The notes under the pieces: generated by a model | The model's database searches: none | Told to the model about the DNA's origin: nothing | What the model saw: only the letters and a program-made list of their open reading frames with translations | Assembly (NCBI RefSeq): GCF_019279795.1 | Contig: NC_056725.1 | Coordinates: forward strand, 1,611,552,859 to 1,611,616,858 | Reading direction: 5' to 3' | DNA: 64,000 nucleotides | DNA from: Protopterus annectens | Taxonomy: Eukaryota > Chordata > Ceratodontiformes > Protopteridae | Position numbers and translations under genes: made by a program | Shown here: one piece after another, positions 34,557-46,340 of the stretch | Layout: each line of letters starts with the position of its first letter | Numbering within the stretch: position 1 is the stretch's first letter

Positions 34557-36250
34557 GTCCCCCAACAACCCCAATGAACCTCCTACACCAGCTAACACAA
34601 ACACCAAAAGTAAAATAAATACTCCATGTCCCTTCAATCATCCTCCCTCACAGAAGCCACTGACTCAACCCTCCAGCTTATAAACCTTATCACATACATA
34701 GCTAAAGTGACGAACAGGCCAAACGACTGAAAGTAAATCCTTAATCCCTCCCTGATGTTAATCCAATGCCCCCTAAAACCAGACAAGGGCAATCGCCAAC
34801 TAACCTTAACAGCAGCCCTATCATAGATCACGAACCTTCCTGTCATCCCTCCAACTATCCAATACAGGAGTAGCACCTAAGAACCATCCTTGCCCTTGCT
34901 GGCCCTCACCTTTCCGTAATGACTAACCACAGCCATAACAAATGCCACAAATACACCACCAAACCCCACACGTATAAACGTATAATCAAAATACAAGTCC
35001 CTATAACCCACCCTATTCATCTGCCCCAAGGGCTTATCAAAAGAATTAAGCCACAAACAACAAAAATTGATAAACTACATCAACTATTAAACCTACCAAA
35101 GTAACCCACTCAAACTGGCCAAAATAAATATGTCCTACATCTGCAAGAAATCACCACTGCCCCCAACTGTAATGTGCTTTAATGACCATTGAACAAAATT
35201 ACCTACTACCTTATAACCTCTCCAGCACTCAAAACATCCACAAAACAAAAACCATTACCTTTCAAGTCCATTTCCATCAGGGCATTGACTGTTACTCACT
35301 CAGCACTCCATCTGTGACATCAAAGTGCTCACCGAAGTGATCAGGACATCCAATTAAACATGCAGCAAAACCATTCTCACTATGACAACCATCTACCGTA
35401 TGCAATCTATATGTCTTCCCATACAAATATATATCCAATATTAAGCAACTAACAACTTAGCAGCATGGAATGAAAACCTAGGAGTACCTGGCGAAACCCA
35501 CATAAATGCAAAGAGGGCACGCAAATCCCACACGACTGGCCCCCCAAGAATCGAACTGGAAAACCTCTAGCTGTGAAAAAACACAAGTCACTGTACCACC
35601 ACTGCATCCCATCATGTTTAAATAAAAGAACTCTTAATTCTACCATGTATCATACATTATCCTGTATCACAAATCAAACAAGGTCATAAAACAGTAATAC
35701 TTACTCTAGAGTAAACAAAAAGTTGGTTATGCTTCATCACTTGACAGTCACGAGGTTCTTCTTCATCTGGATCACTGTGCTTGCCTTTACACCCATCCAT
35801 TTCTGATTACTCACCCAATGACTCCCACCGCTTAATCGACACCAAAGCATGATCATCTGCGAACTCACTGCATCTCACCACTGGAATTCGGTACACCATC
35901 ATCTACAAAGAAAAGGACAAAATTAAACCCTCTAATAGGAAAGAGAAGGCTCCACATTATACTCACCTATTCTAAACTACAGCCACAGCATTCCAAGACC
36001 CCATCTGCAAGAAAGAAAAAGATGTGTAAAACATCCAAAATACATAACACCTTCTAAGACATCTTCAAGGACAATCTATCCTGCCAACCCAGGAAGGAAT
36101 GTACCACCGACATTCCCATCTATGACAAAGCAGCCATAACTAAAGCAATGCTTCCTATGACCCTATCAAATACCCAAGATATATTTAACTACCAGTGGAA
36201 TATATTAAAAGTAAATCCCACACCTAAAGGGACCTATCCCTCTCCACAAA
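34557..36250. other. G-poor, A/C-rich unassigned DNA
   Basis: Plus-strand G is scarce over most of this stretch. Apart from a minus-strand SINE (35455-35612) nothing could be identified. It may be old LINE-derived sequence. Confidence 0.4.
35455..35612 (-). mobile_element. V-domain SINE, minus-strand copy
   Basis: Read on the minus strand: tRNA-like head with GATGCAGTGGTGGTACAGTG and B box CAGTTCGATTCTT, then the V-domain phrases GATTTGCGTGCCC, TATGTGGGTTTCGCCAGGTA and CTCCTAGGTTTTC. Same family as 10.77 and 41.78 kb. No L2-type tail is visible. Confidence 0.75.
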
Positions 36251-36264
36251 CCAGGTAACTTTAC

Positions 36265-36560
36265 AGTTCCAGACCACCAAAGCTGTTGAACATGCTACAC
36301 CTAAAGAAATCCCAGTCCCTCAATGACACATGCTCCAGGGATCTAAACCTTGTCATAACCATGAACAAAACATGCTGGAGGGATAGGTTCCTGACCCAGA
36401 GACTCCCCATACTCTGGAAAAGACTCCCCATGTCAAGCAGAGCACCTCTTTGGCCCTCTTCAAAGGAACCTTGATGATTGAATGGGAGATATGAAATTCA
36501 CCCCGAAGATCACATCAGTTGCCCTGCTAGACAGGAGTCCAGGGAAGCAAATACTATGAA
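36265..36560 (+). mobile_element. CR1-clade LINE C-terminal fragment
   Basis: The frame at 36286-36474 reads MLHLKKSQSL, CSRDLNLVITMNKTCWRDRF and LTQRLPILWKRLP, then shifts frame to continue ALFKGTLMIEWEI. No CR1 tail is present, so the fragment is truncated at both ends. Confidence 0.8.
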
Positions 36561-38742
36561 AGGAAAAGTGCTTTGCCCAACTGACAACAGCCCCGCCTAA
36601 AACCACATCCACAATGGAACCTCCCTTTCCACCAAATGTACCAAGCACTACTCTTATGGCATATAAATTGCCAACAGGATTTGCTTTAACATTTTTAAAA
36701 CAGAAATTAGGACTGATGTTGGAAAGAAGAAAAGTTGCCTTATTCTTTTTGAAAAGGCCAATATCTGCGTCATTCCCATTAACAAACACATACGATTATG
36801 AATGGTTCCTCATTAAATAAAACAGCTAATGACTCTCGTGAGTTAGAAGTAGCAGATGTAAGACTTCCTTTATTAATGCTTTTTGTTTCAATGTGTTTGT
36901 GTAACAATGCTAGAAGTGAGAGCAAAAGGTTAATGAGTATATACAGGAGAGTTCATGCCACAAAACTGGCGTTGCTGGGCTGCTGTGACTGTGGCTAACT
37001 GTGCTACACTAGCAAGCATGTATTCTAAGACTATGGATAGAACAGTTACTGCCCTCTTCTTGGCAACGACGTGATGATGACTTAGAATCATAAAAATGCT
37101 GCTTTCTCATTTCATAAAACATGCATTTTAATGTGAATGTATTTAAGCTGACAAGGGTTCAAATATATTAAAAGAATGTCTTAGTTACATGATAATACTG
37201 CAGCAAATTCATGACCAGTAAAATATCATATGACATACTGAAGTCAGTACTGTAGATTTAAGCACTTTAACCGGTATTCCCAGAATAAATGGTAATCCCT
37301 ATAAATAAATGAAAAATTGTCTCGTGTGAAATGAGAAGGTCTTTCCTACAGCTGAATTTAAAATGATGCACATAGTTATAGAAACAGGATCACATAAATG
37401 GTAGATTCCTGTCACCCCTGTAAAATTTCACATTATTCTCAATATTAAACCAAGTTAGAAGTCCTGCAGTTTTGAAGATTTCATTTGTATTTACAGTGAA
37501 AATTATAACTTACTATGCATTCAGAAAACATGACTTTTAATATTTTTAGCTATATTTTTGTTGGTATATGACAAAAAAAATGAAATATGAATACAAATGA
37601 CATATAAACATACATACAGCAGTTTATTAGGTCTAAATGTAGATATTTGGTGTGTCATGTCTTTAAACTAAGAAATTTCTTAGGAAAAACCTATAACGTG
37701 GTTAGGAGACTAAGCATTCTTTACAACACAAAGACACAGAATTAACAATGGCTGTCGTTATTTTCCACTGCGCCTGACTAAATCTGAAAATGCAGGGTTG
37801 TAGTATTTCCTGGGTCCCACAGAGCATTACCGTACCTCAGCTGGAGCCTGCAAAAAGCCATTTTTTATACACATTATTTCTCCCTGTATACATTTTCTGC
37901 AGATAACTGCACTACTCAACAAATCAAGCAAGCACACAGTCTCAGTCTCCGGGAAGTATCACGCGCAACCTAGAACAGCAAGCTTTCAGACGAAAGCCCG
38001 CAAAAAACATGCAACCACCATTTTCAAAACAAACCCTGGCTGCATCAATTGAGCGGAAAACCTCAACCAGTACCTAGGGCTGAAAAAAGAAAAGCCAAGC
38101 AAAGGGTTGCAAAGTTTCCTGGGTCCACAAAGAGCCCAACTCCAAAATTAACAATAACCACAGCTTCACTTCAGCTACACAAACAGGGTACTTTTCGTCC
38201 CCACCAACCCCTGTCAAAGTAACACTGTGGCAAAATCTGTTACCTCTACACCAGCACCAAGTGAGAGCAAATAATGAGACAAGTAAAGAAGTTCTTGATT
38301 TTAAAATAAATGACTCACACGTTGCATAGTTCATGTCCCTGCCTGCACGACGTGAAGTCCGAGGCTCCATCCTTCCTCAAGCACCTTCCCATTTTACTTA
38401 CTTTACTTTTTTTTTTTTTTATAATTTACACCTCAAGACAGAGTCCCAAGGCCCCAGGCTAACACCATAGAGAGAACATACCGACGTAAAGCAACGTCGC
38501 AGGAAAAGACTGCCATGAGGAGGGTAAGTTGTCGCTATCTCAAACTGCAATCCATGTAGCAGAAGGCAAACTCTGGGCCTGGACTTAACTGTAGCATGTA
38601 TCAGAATTGAAATTATGCGGCAAACTGCGACCTGAGAAAGCAGTGTATAGTTCCAGTCAATCTGCCCTACTCTCTCCCTATCCAACACTGAAGACAAGCT
38701 CCTGAGCCTCCTCCTGACCTGCTGAAAACCGAAACATTTCTG

Positions 38743-38775
<33 letters not shown>

Positions 38776-39680
38776 AGCAGACCATAATAGTAATCCTTGC
38801 TCACTGGCTCTTAATGCAGGCCATGTAAGGGAACATGAAATGGGGGGTGGGAGACAAAGGCCTACATAGTGCATTATGCAAAATCCCTATTATTCCAAGC
38901 TACACGCCTATTTAAAACGCTGCTCTGACAGAACTATTAATTTGCGCTACGAGCATGCTGATCACCAGTGTTACAAAGTTATATTTTACACTGGTGTGAA
39001 GAACTAAGTATAAACTACCAAAGTTGTTACTGCTTAAAAGCTGTTAAACCTCAGCCGGGCAACACAATAATTAAAGCAACTCAGTTACAAAGCAAAGGGA
39101 AATAGCTATCCAACCCAAGCTCTGTACATAAACCATCTAACTGCCATCCAGGAACCCCATGAAACAATTATCCATGGGGTGAAAACTACAAAGCCATCAC
39201 CGATTCTAATGCAACCTGCATCCCTATCCCGATTCTGAGATAGAAAAAAAAAACTATATGTGCAATTTATAATAATACATGCAACATATACACTGACCTC
39301 CTGCCACCAACCAGTACTCAGCGATCTACCTTCTTCCTAAAATATTTACAGGTCGTCTGAGCATACCTTACCTTATCAAGTTCATGCCAAAATGTGACTC
39401 CTACTCTCATTACACTTGACAAAACCCTCTAATCCCCTCCCTATTCTTACCTCATTTCCTCCTAACTAACCTCCCTCACATTTAACCCTATCCTATCCTT
39501 ATTCTTTTAATCCCTCCTATCCTATGTATCTAACACCACTGAAGATATCCCAGGACAAAAGGGTCTGTTCCAAACCTTATATATTGTTTCACACTACCGT
39601 AACATCCACAAATCCAGTTGTTACTTGCCTTTTGAAATTCTTTTAATGTAAGATTTATCACTTAGCCAAGTAATTTGTTT
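36561..39680. other. Unassigned DNA
   Basis: Contains T runs at 38408-38420 and 38743-38772. Minus-strand frames of 98 and 151 codons (38074-38370 and 38419-38874) show no recognisable domain; the longer one includes a poly-Lys stretch from the T run. From about 39050 to 39560 the plus strand is again G-poor. Confidence 0.4.
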
Positions 39681-39689
39681 AAACTGGCT

Positions 39690-41030
39690 TGGCAATGAAA
39701 AAGGATTGCAAGTCTGTATAACAAACTATATTTTAAAGTAGTGCCTATCACAGGAAGCCAGTGAATCCACACAATTTAGTAATGAGATCCAGTACTTGTA
39801 CAAAAATAGTTATTTGTAACTCTGGGGTCCTTAGAACTTGAGATTAAGGAATAGTTCTCAATGCACTACCTAATTAATTGTCCCGTCACTAAGTTCTTTT
39901 TTTTGCCAGATGGGGTGTTGACTGCCAAAATGCATATATGCATTTGAAAAGGCATTCTTTCTAAATATGATTAGATATTAGATTCATACATGTGGTCCTC
40001 AGAGTTCTTATATACTGTGATGTCAAGAAACTCTATTGTCTGTTTGTCATACTGATGGGTGAATTCTAAGAAGTCATTAGGGTGATTTTAGTAATAAATG
40101 ATTGATTTTAACTCTTGCAAGTCACCCTTCCATAAAATAAAAATGTCATCCAGGTACCTCAAATAGACTTCCAACTTGGAAAAAAGGGTGAATTCAGAAC
40201 CATGGAGTTTTCCCAAAACCATAGGACCATGTTAACAGTAAGAGGGGCTGAAGCTGCCCCCATAGCCACACCTCTGTGTTGTTTGTAATATTCACCCTCA
40301 TAGTAAACATAATTAATTGACAGCACTAACTCCTTAAATTGTAGTATCAGTCTAGTTTCTATTGCACTAAGGCTGGTGCATTCAACTATTGCTTGATGGA
40401 ACCGATCCAACCCCTCTTCATGAGGGATTACAAAAAAATAAATCTTTAATGTCAGTAGTGATAAATAAAACTTTAAGTAAGTGTTATTTGTTCTCAGGAA
40501 AATATTTGAGCTTGTAGTAAACAGATTTGGCCAGCAAGTTCTATTTTTTGGACCCTGCGCATGCCACAGTAGGTCTTACAGAGGGTCAGTGACAGATTTA
40601 TGGATCTTCGGGATACTGAAGATCCCTGGGATTTTCAGTTTGTTAGCCACTAGGAACTCCCTCAGGATCAAAGGCAGGTTATAAGTCACAAAGATATCCT
40701 CCAATAGTAAATCTATGGCATGGTATGCAATGCTGATTTCATTGTGAGACACTTCAATAAAAAAATTTCCATGGTATAGATAGTCAAACATCTTGGAGGA
40801 ATAAAGATGCTTGTCCATTATGACCACTCCCCCACCCATATCTGGTTTCATAATGCATAGGTTCCAGTCACTGGCCAATACCTACAACAAATCTCTCTCC
40901 TCTTTAGTGAGATTGAAAAATTTAGGTTTTCTATTCTTAATGTACCATTCCCTCACACTTCCCTCACACAGTTTCTAAAATAAGTGTATACTGGGTATGA
41001 GTGTAGGATTGAATGTGCTAGTTCTCTTTA
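39690..41030 (-). mobile_element. Penelope-like element RT, minus strand
   Basis: In several minus-strand frames: FNLTKEERDLL then CIMKPDMGGGVVIMDKHLY (PLE IKPADKGGxVVIMD motif), LKIPGIFSIPKIHKS, then YYKQHRGVAMGAASAPLTVN (RT motif B), then YLRYLDDIFILWKGDL (motif C with intact YLDD, about 40110-40165), IEFLDITVYKN, and NAFSNAYMHFGSQHP of the thumb. Two stops and frameshifts interrupt it. No GIY-YIG domain is seen downstream. It differs from the 6.7 kb copy in motif wording (GVAMG against GTKMK), so it is probably a different PLE lineage. Confidence 0.85.
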
Positions 41031-41775
41031 GGCAAGGATTAAGTGTACTGTCAAAGCTGAATTTAAATTGTATTTTGGCACCCAAGAACCTACGCAACTA
41101 AACACCTGGCTGTAAATCCCTAGATGAAGGGAAATTGAAGACAGTTTTAAAACAGTAAGTGAGATTTTTATTTTACAAAAGTACTGTGAAATGCTCAAAT
41201 AAAACCAGTAGCAATCCTTTGCCTGGATGTCTCTGGATACAAGTAAAACACTTTTGGAACACAGGTTAACCACAAGGCTTTGCTGAGCTCATGGAAAATG
41301 AGCAGGAAACAAACTGTAGTAAATGGGGTTTACTCAAGAGCAACACTGGTTTGCTGAGAGACACTCTGTATCATGGATCTATGGAAAACAATGAGGGGAG
41401 GGAGAGACTTTGGAAATTAGATTACAATAAGGGGTGAAGGCCAGAGACGCAGCCTTATAAAACCACAACAATGGGAGGGTTGGAGAAAAAAAGAGAAAGA
41501 AGCAGGAGAGCTATAGAAGGATACGATCAAATAAAGCTAATTTTGGAGCTCATTAACAAACTATTGCTTAATGTCTCAGTGTTGGGTGGTGTGGCAGATA
41601 CAAAGAAGAGGAAACAGAAAGGCAATGGAATTCACCTTTCTTGAGATACAGGTTAATGATCCCAAGCACATTAGAATAGGACAGACACAAGGAACAGGTA
41701 CAGAAAGGCATTTGAATCCAACTTTAAGCAGGTAAATGTTAAGCAGAATGTATAGCTACAGACACCAAACTGGAA
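41031..41775. other. Unassigned DNA
   Basis: No feature recognised. Confidence 0.5.
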
Positions 41776-41779
41776 TATC

Positions 41780-41945
41780 AACAAATACAGAGTGGTATTG
41801 TTGCTTCACAGCAAGTCATTCTCTGGTTCACTTCTTGGATGGTGGATCTCTTTTGCTGACCCCCTGTATTTGTGTGGGTTTCATTCAGGTACTCCACTCC
41901 TATGGCTGCTTTATGCCTTGTACTTCCTGCACATTTTGTTGCAAA
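41780..41945 (+). mobile_element. V-domain SINE, degraded copy
   Basis: GAGTGGTATTGTTGCTTCAC, AGCAAGTCATTCTCTGGTTC and TGTATTTGTGTGGGTTTCAT follow the 10.77 kb SINE with many substitutions. The 3' tail is not recognisable. Confidence 0.65.
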
Positions 41946-42111
41946 TGGGGCCATCTTTCCTTTTGAGAGTACGTTTTGTATATTTCTGATATTTTACCAG
42001 ATAAAACATTTACTAATATAATTCTGTGTAGGTGGTAGAGATGTATGAGGCACTTATCTTGTCATTTAGTCCCTTGAATTACAACAGATGTCATCTACCT
42101 TCCCCACCATA

Positions 42112-42176
42112 GATATATATATATATACATAGAGAGAGAGACAGAGAGATATATACACACACATATATATATATAT
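42112..42176. repeat. Compound TA/GA/CA microsatellite
   Basis: Short TA, AGAG, ACAC and TATA runs follow one another without a dominant unit. Confidence 0.85.
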
Positions 42177-42619
42177 TATCTGCATGCCTTTGTCCTTAAA
42201 TAGACTATCTTGTTTTTCTTAATTATGCTTATTATTTAGCAGGAATACAAACATGTTTGCAGTGTGTTTCATTGGTAGTCATAATTTCATTTATGAATTA
42301 TAACATTTATTGTTACAATTATCAGTGTTTCAGTGTTTGTTGACCTTTTTTGATGTTCATCTTTCCCAGTGCTGTTGTAGCCTTTAGGCTATATGCGTTG
42401 TTTCTTGGCTTCAAAAAGTTCTGTCTATCCCCAACCCCAGACATCTTCACACTGACTGTTGACTGGCTAATCCCAAGGAGGAAAATCAGCAGTCAGAATC
42501 AAGCTTTCTTCAGTACTTCCTTGCAAACTAGACAGGAAGCATCTCTCAATCTTCACGGGAACAGCAATCAGCCAAGTTCTTTGTTTCTGGCAGTAAAGTC
42601 CACACTGGGGAACCCTATC

Positions 42620-43230
42620 ACTCAGAAATGATTGCCCTTTTTTGAAAAATGGCATTTTATCTATTTGACTAAGAAGGTTTATTATCAAAATATTGAACAC
42701 AGATGCTCCGCAGTTGGAAAAACAAAAGACAGATATCCAAAGTGCTGTCTTGCCGAGCATTCCGTGTTCGTAATTCCTATCAGCGAATGCTACTGTGCAT
42801 TTGCTGATATGAACTGGAAAAACTGCACAGAGATTGTGGTACAGTTTGGTTTAGGATATTCATCCCTTTCCTCACTGTAGTGCGATCTCAGAGTTGGAAT
42901 ATATAGTTAGCAGAGTGTGTGTATGTGTGTGTGTGGGGGTGCAGCCCCCCCCCCCTGCAAAACTGTGATGTAAAGTATAGGAGTTTCATGTAAGTGTGCT
43001 CCTATATGGAAGTTATGTGCTCTGTTTGACAACAATGTCGAATCTGCTGAATTCATTCAGCTGATTCAACATTGTGTGCAGTTGGATATTATTACATTCG
43101 CCATTTTCTTCGATGTTGTGACTGGAAAAATGTTTTTCCCATCGACATTTTGATAGTAAACCGACTAGAAATGGTATTTCTCCTTTATGAAACCTGGAAT
43201 ATTTTCACTTCTGACAGGAAAATCTGTTTT
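42620..43230. mobile_element. Degraded fold-back element FB4
   Basis: Left-arm phrases AAATGGCATTT and GGTTTATTATCAAAATATTG recur inverted on the right as GGTTTACTATCAAAATGTCG. The interior shares GTAGTGCGATCT followed by AGTTGG (42877) with GTAGTGTGATCT then AGTTGG in FB3 (55053), and has a GCAGCCCCCCCC motif where FB3 has GCATAGCCCCCC. Termini are not resolved. The boundary coordinates are approximate. Confidence 0.5.
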
Positions 43231-43599
43231 TAGTTTAGAGTGTTTATTAAGGTACATGGGACTAACTTTGAGGAAAAACTGTGTAGTACTTGTGTAAACT
43301 TTGAATTTTGTGGTACAGAAAAGTTTACCCTGGAATTTGTGGAGAAGTGTGAATCAGTGTAAAGCTTATGCTCACTTGTGATTCTGTCAGAGTATGTGTG
43401 AATGCTTGAACAGTACTGGAAGGGGAATTTCGTTCTATTTTTAATTTTAATAAACAAAAGGACTGGGAAAGTGTCATGAGTTTAAGTGTGCTGCTTGTGA
43501 ATACTTGTTGACTACTTACCTTCCAACAGGTTCACTCCAGTTACACTTATCACTTTTTGTGCAGTTCTACAAAGAAAAAAATCATTTACCAAGGAGTCC

Positions 43600-44150
43600 T
43601 TCCTATTCCTAAGGGCTCAGTATATGCCTTGACCTATAGTGGATGAACTGGTAGTGACCATTAGTTGTTTCTTAGACCACTCACTTTCCTCTCTGGCTTC
43701 CTCTGTTGTGGTCATTTTGGACAGCATGAACTGGATGTCAACCATGTCCTCTTTGACTATTCCAGTGTCCAATATGGACATGGAAGAACCATCTTCTCTG
43801 GATCTAGGAGACAGTGATTCTTTTGGAGTAACTAGGGCAAGACACCATTAGATCACGCAGATATGACTGCCTCAAGGTGATCCTCTTTTGTTGGAATTCC
43901 TTAAACACTGCTCTTCTGATGAAGTTATTCTGTTACAAAGATGAGTTCCTTACCTTGACAAGATAGGCATTACAGGCAGCACAAATCCTGATAAGCAGAA
44001 ACCTTTACAGATGGGTATTTCCTGTTAAGTTCCTTGAGGAAACAGGTTCTGATTATTCTGATTTAAACAGAAACAGGTCTTCTTCTCTTGTAGATTCTTA
44101 AGCCCAAATCTCTGATTTTGAGGAAAATTTTAACTCTTACCCTCCTGTTG
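43600..44150 (+). pseudogene. DIRS ORF1 (gag-like), 5' piece
   Basis: The frame 43639-43851 is acidic and serine-rich (SNMDMEEPSSLDLGDSDSF). A later frame gives SDFEENFNSYPPVE just before CR1 begins at about 44155, a phrase like the acidic DIRS ORF1 segment ahead of the conserved block that resumes at 47.7 kb. Assignment rests on collinearity and the acidic style, not on a firm domain. Confidence 0.45.
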
Positions 44151-45945
44151 AGGTGTTCATAGTTTGGTAATAGGCTATCGGCTCTAGGGCTTATACAAGC
44201 CTAGCCATAACAATTCCCTGGCTATTTCTTCCCACACTATTTACTTCCCTGGACCCCTGTCTAGCAGGGCGACTGACGTGATCCCTTTCTCCCATCCAAT
44301 CATCAAGGTTCCTTTTGAAGAGGGCCAAAGAGGCGCTCTGCTGGACATGTATGTGCAGTCTATTCCAGAGTCTGGGGAGTCTCTGGGTCAGGAACCTATC
44401 CCTCCAGCATGTTTTGTTTATTGTAATGACAAGGTTTATATTCCTGGAGCATGTGGCTCTGAGGGATTGGGATTTCTTTAAGTGAAGCATGTCCAACAGC
44501 TCTTGGTTTGACATGGCCTTGTATGTTAAGCAGAGATTACCACTGAGTAGACAATATGTGACAGAATATAGCTAGAGTTTTTTAAGGAGGCCAGCGTATG
44601 GCATCTGCTTTAGGCCTATGATTCTTTTAGTGAGGTATTTCTGCGACCTTTCCAATTGTTGCAGATGTCTTGAGAGATACATACCAAACAGGGCATTGTA
44701 TTCTATAATGGGTCTAATGAGGGATGAGTACAGTGGGACAATGACCTCCTTTTTTCTGAATGAAAAGCCCTTAGTGATGAGGTGTGACACATAGAAAGAT
44801 TTCCTGACTGTTGTGGCGATGTGGTTATCGAAGGTGAGACCACTGTCCACCTGAGTCTAAAAGTCTCTTATCACACTTTTGGTGTTTAGTGTACTGTCAC
44901 CTATGTGTTAATTCATGGCTACATGTTTTTTCTCCCCAAGGGGATAAGTATACATTTCTTGGCATTGAGCTTGAGCCCATGGCTCTGGCACCAAGCATCT
45001 GTTTATGTAAGGCCCTTTTGTAGAGTATCCACATCATTTGAGGATTCTGTAATGGCTCCCAGTTTGCAGTCATCTGCAAACTTTGTTAGCCAGAGTCCCT
45101 TAGTGTTGGCTTGTACTTCAGAGAAGTAGATGCCAAACAAGAGCGGTCCAGGACTGAATCCTGAGGTACTCCACTTGTCATATGTCTGGAGCTGGATTTG
45201 GAGTCAGCTACTTTTACAGTGTGGGTTCTGTCTGTAAGCTAGTTGGCAACCCATCGAGTGATGTAGAGATTAATGCCCAGCTTAGTAAGTCTATCTATGA
45301 TTCCAGAGTAGGGGATGGTGTCAAAGGCCTTGGCGAGGTCCAGGTAGGCTGTGTGGACCGCCTTACCCTCGTCTATGGCTCTGGAGACTGATTTGAATGT
45401 CTTTCTTTATAAGTTTCATGATAATATGTTCTATGGCCTTGCAGATCAGGCTCGTCAGACTGATGGGGCGGTAGTTCCCGGGATCCAAGGTGGATTCCCC
45501 CTTGTGGAGTGGGATAACTGTAGCTGTGTGCCACTCAGTGGGCACGAAGCCTGAAGTGAGGCTATGATTAAATGTGACACATAGGTGAGGTGCCAGTTCA
45601 TTTTGTAGTTCATGTAGTACACAGCCCGAGATGTCATCTGGTCCCATGGATGCTGTATTCTTAGCTTTGGAGAGTGCATTTTTTACCTGTGTGGCCGTTA
45701 TTACCAGAATTTGGCAATCTTCCGGTATTGAGATGGGATGCTTAGGGGGTGAGAGGGGGGTGAAGTTGGTACTGAATTGATCTGCCAGGATATTGGCAAT
45801 ATCCTTGGGATCAGTATATTTAATGCCATTCTGTTGTAGCTCAGAGCAAATCTGAGCATTGCCATTTAGATTCTTGACATATTAGAGAATGTAGGTGCCG
45901 CTAAATATCTAAAGGTCCACTCGTCAACTCAAGCCAAGCAAGCTG

Positions 45946-45967
45946 TAGTAATAATAATAATAATAAT
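45946..45967. repeat. (AAT)n at the PLE 3' end
   Basis: Seven AAT units (ATT on the element strand) about 65 bp from the 3' junction of the PLE fragment. Confidence 0.85.
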
Positions 45968-46045
45968 ACGAGTGAGTAGCCACCATGATAATTAAGTAAA
46001 CATGGCTATTGAATTTATTAACATTTATTGCACAGTACAAGTAAA

Positions 46046-46092
46046 AAAGATGAGCGCTTTCGCGTACTGCCAGGTACGCTTCATCAGATCTT
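46046..46092 (-). ncRNA. Near-canonical hammerhead ribozyme motif
   Basis: On the minus strand: stem I AAGAU (46092-46088) pairs with AUCUU (46051-46047). CUGAUGA core (46087-46081), one extra A, stem II GCGUAC (46079-46074) pairs perfectly with GUACGC (46067-46062) around CUGGCA. GAAA (46061-46058), then AGC/GCU as a 3 bp stem III without a loop, and C (46052) as cleavage-site nucleotide. Every invariant core base of a type I hammerhead is in place; the extra A is shared by the two sister motifs. PLEs are known to carry such minimal hammerheads with short stem III, which may act as dimers. Confidence 0.75.
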
Positions 46093-46188
46093 AAAATACA
46101 TCCATTCAAACTTCCTTTTATATAAAAACAAGGAGGTATAATACTTTCATATTCACCAATTAAATAATTAAACAAGCAATTGCTTAAG

Positions 46189-46340
46189 ATCACAATTACT
46201 TAGATGCACTCAGTAGTTCATCAACACTCTAACCGCAGTTGCAAATCTGCAGGCATATATTGCAATCACAGTTGCTCAAATACACTAAATAATTCATAAA
46301 CGCTCTAACCACAGCTACAAATCTGCGGACATACATTACA
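46189..46340 (-). repeat. 76 bp tandem pair in PLE 3' region
   Basis: Two units start ATCACA at 46189 and 46265 and share TTCATMAACRCTCTAACC and AAATCTGC at matching places. Confidence 0.8.

Noticed and set aside
38419-38874. 151-codon minus-strand frame
   Set aside because: Includes a poly-Lys block coded by an A/T run and nothing recognisable around it.
39539-39575. Plus-strand CTGAAGA...CAAAAGGG as another hammerhead
   Set aside because: Stem II would have a loop too short to close and the GAAA box is altered; it also runs opposite to the neighbouring PLE.
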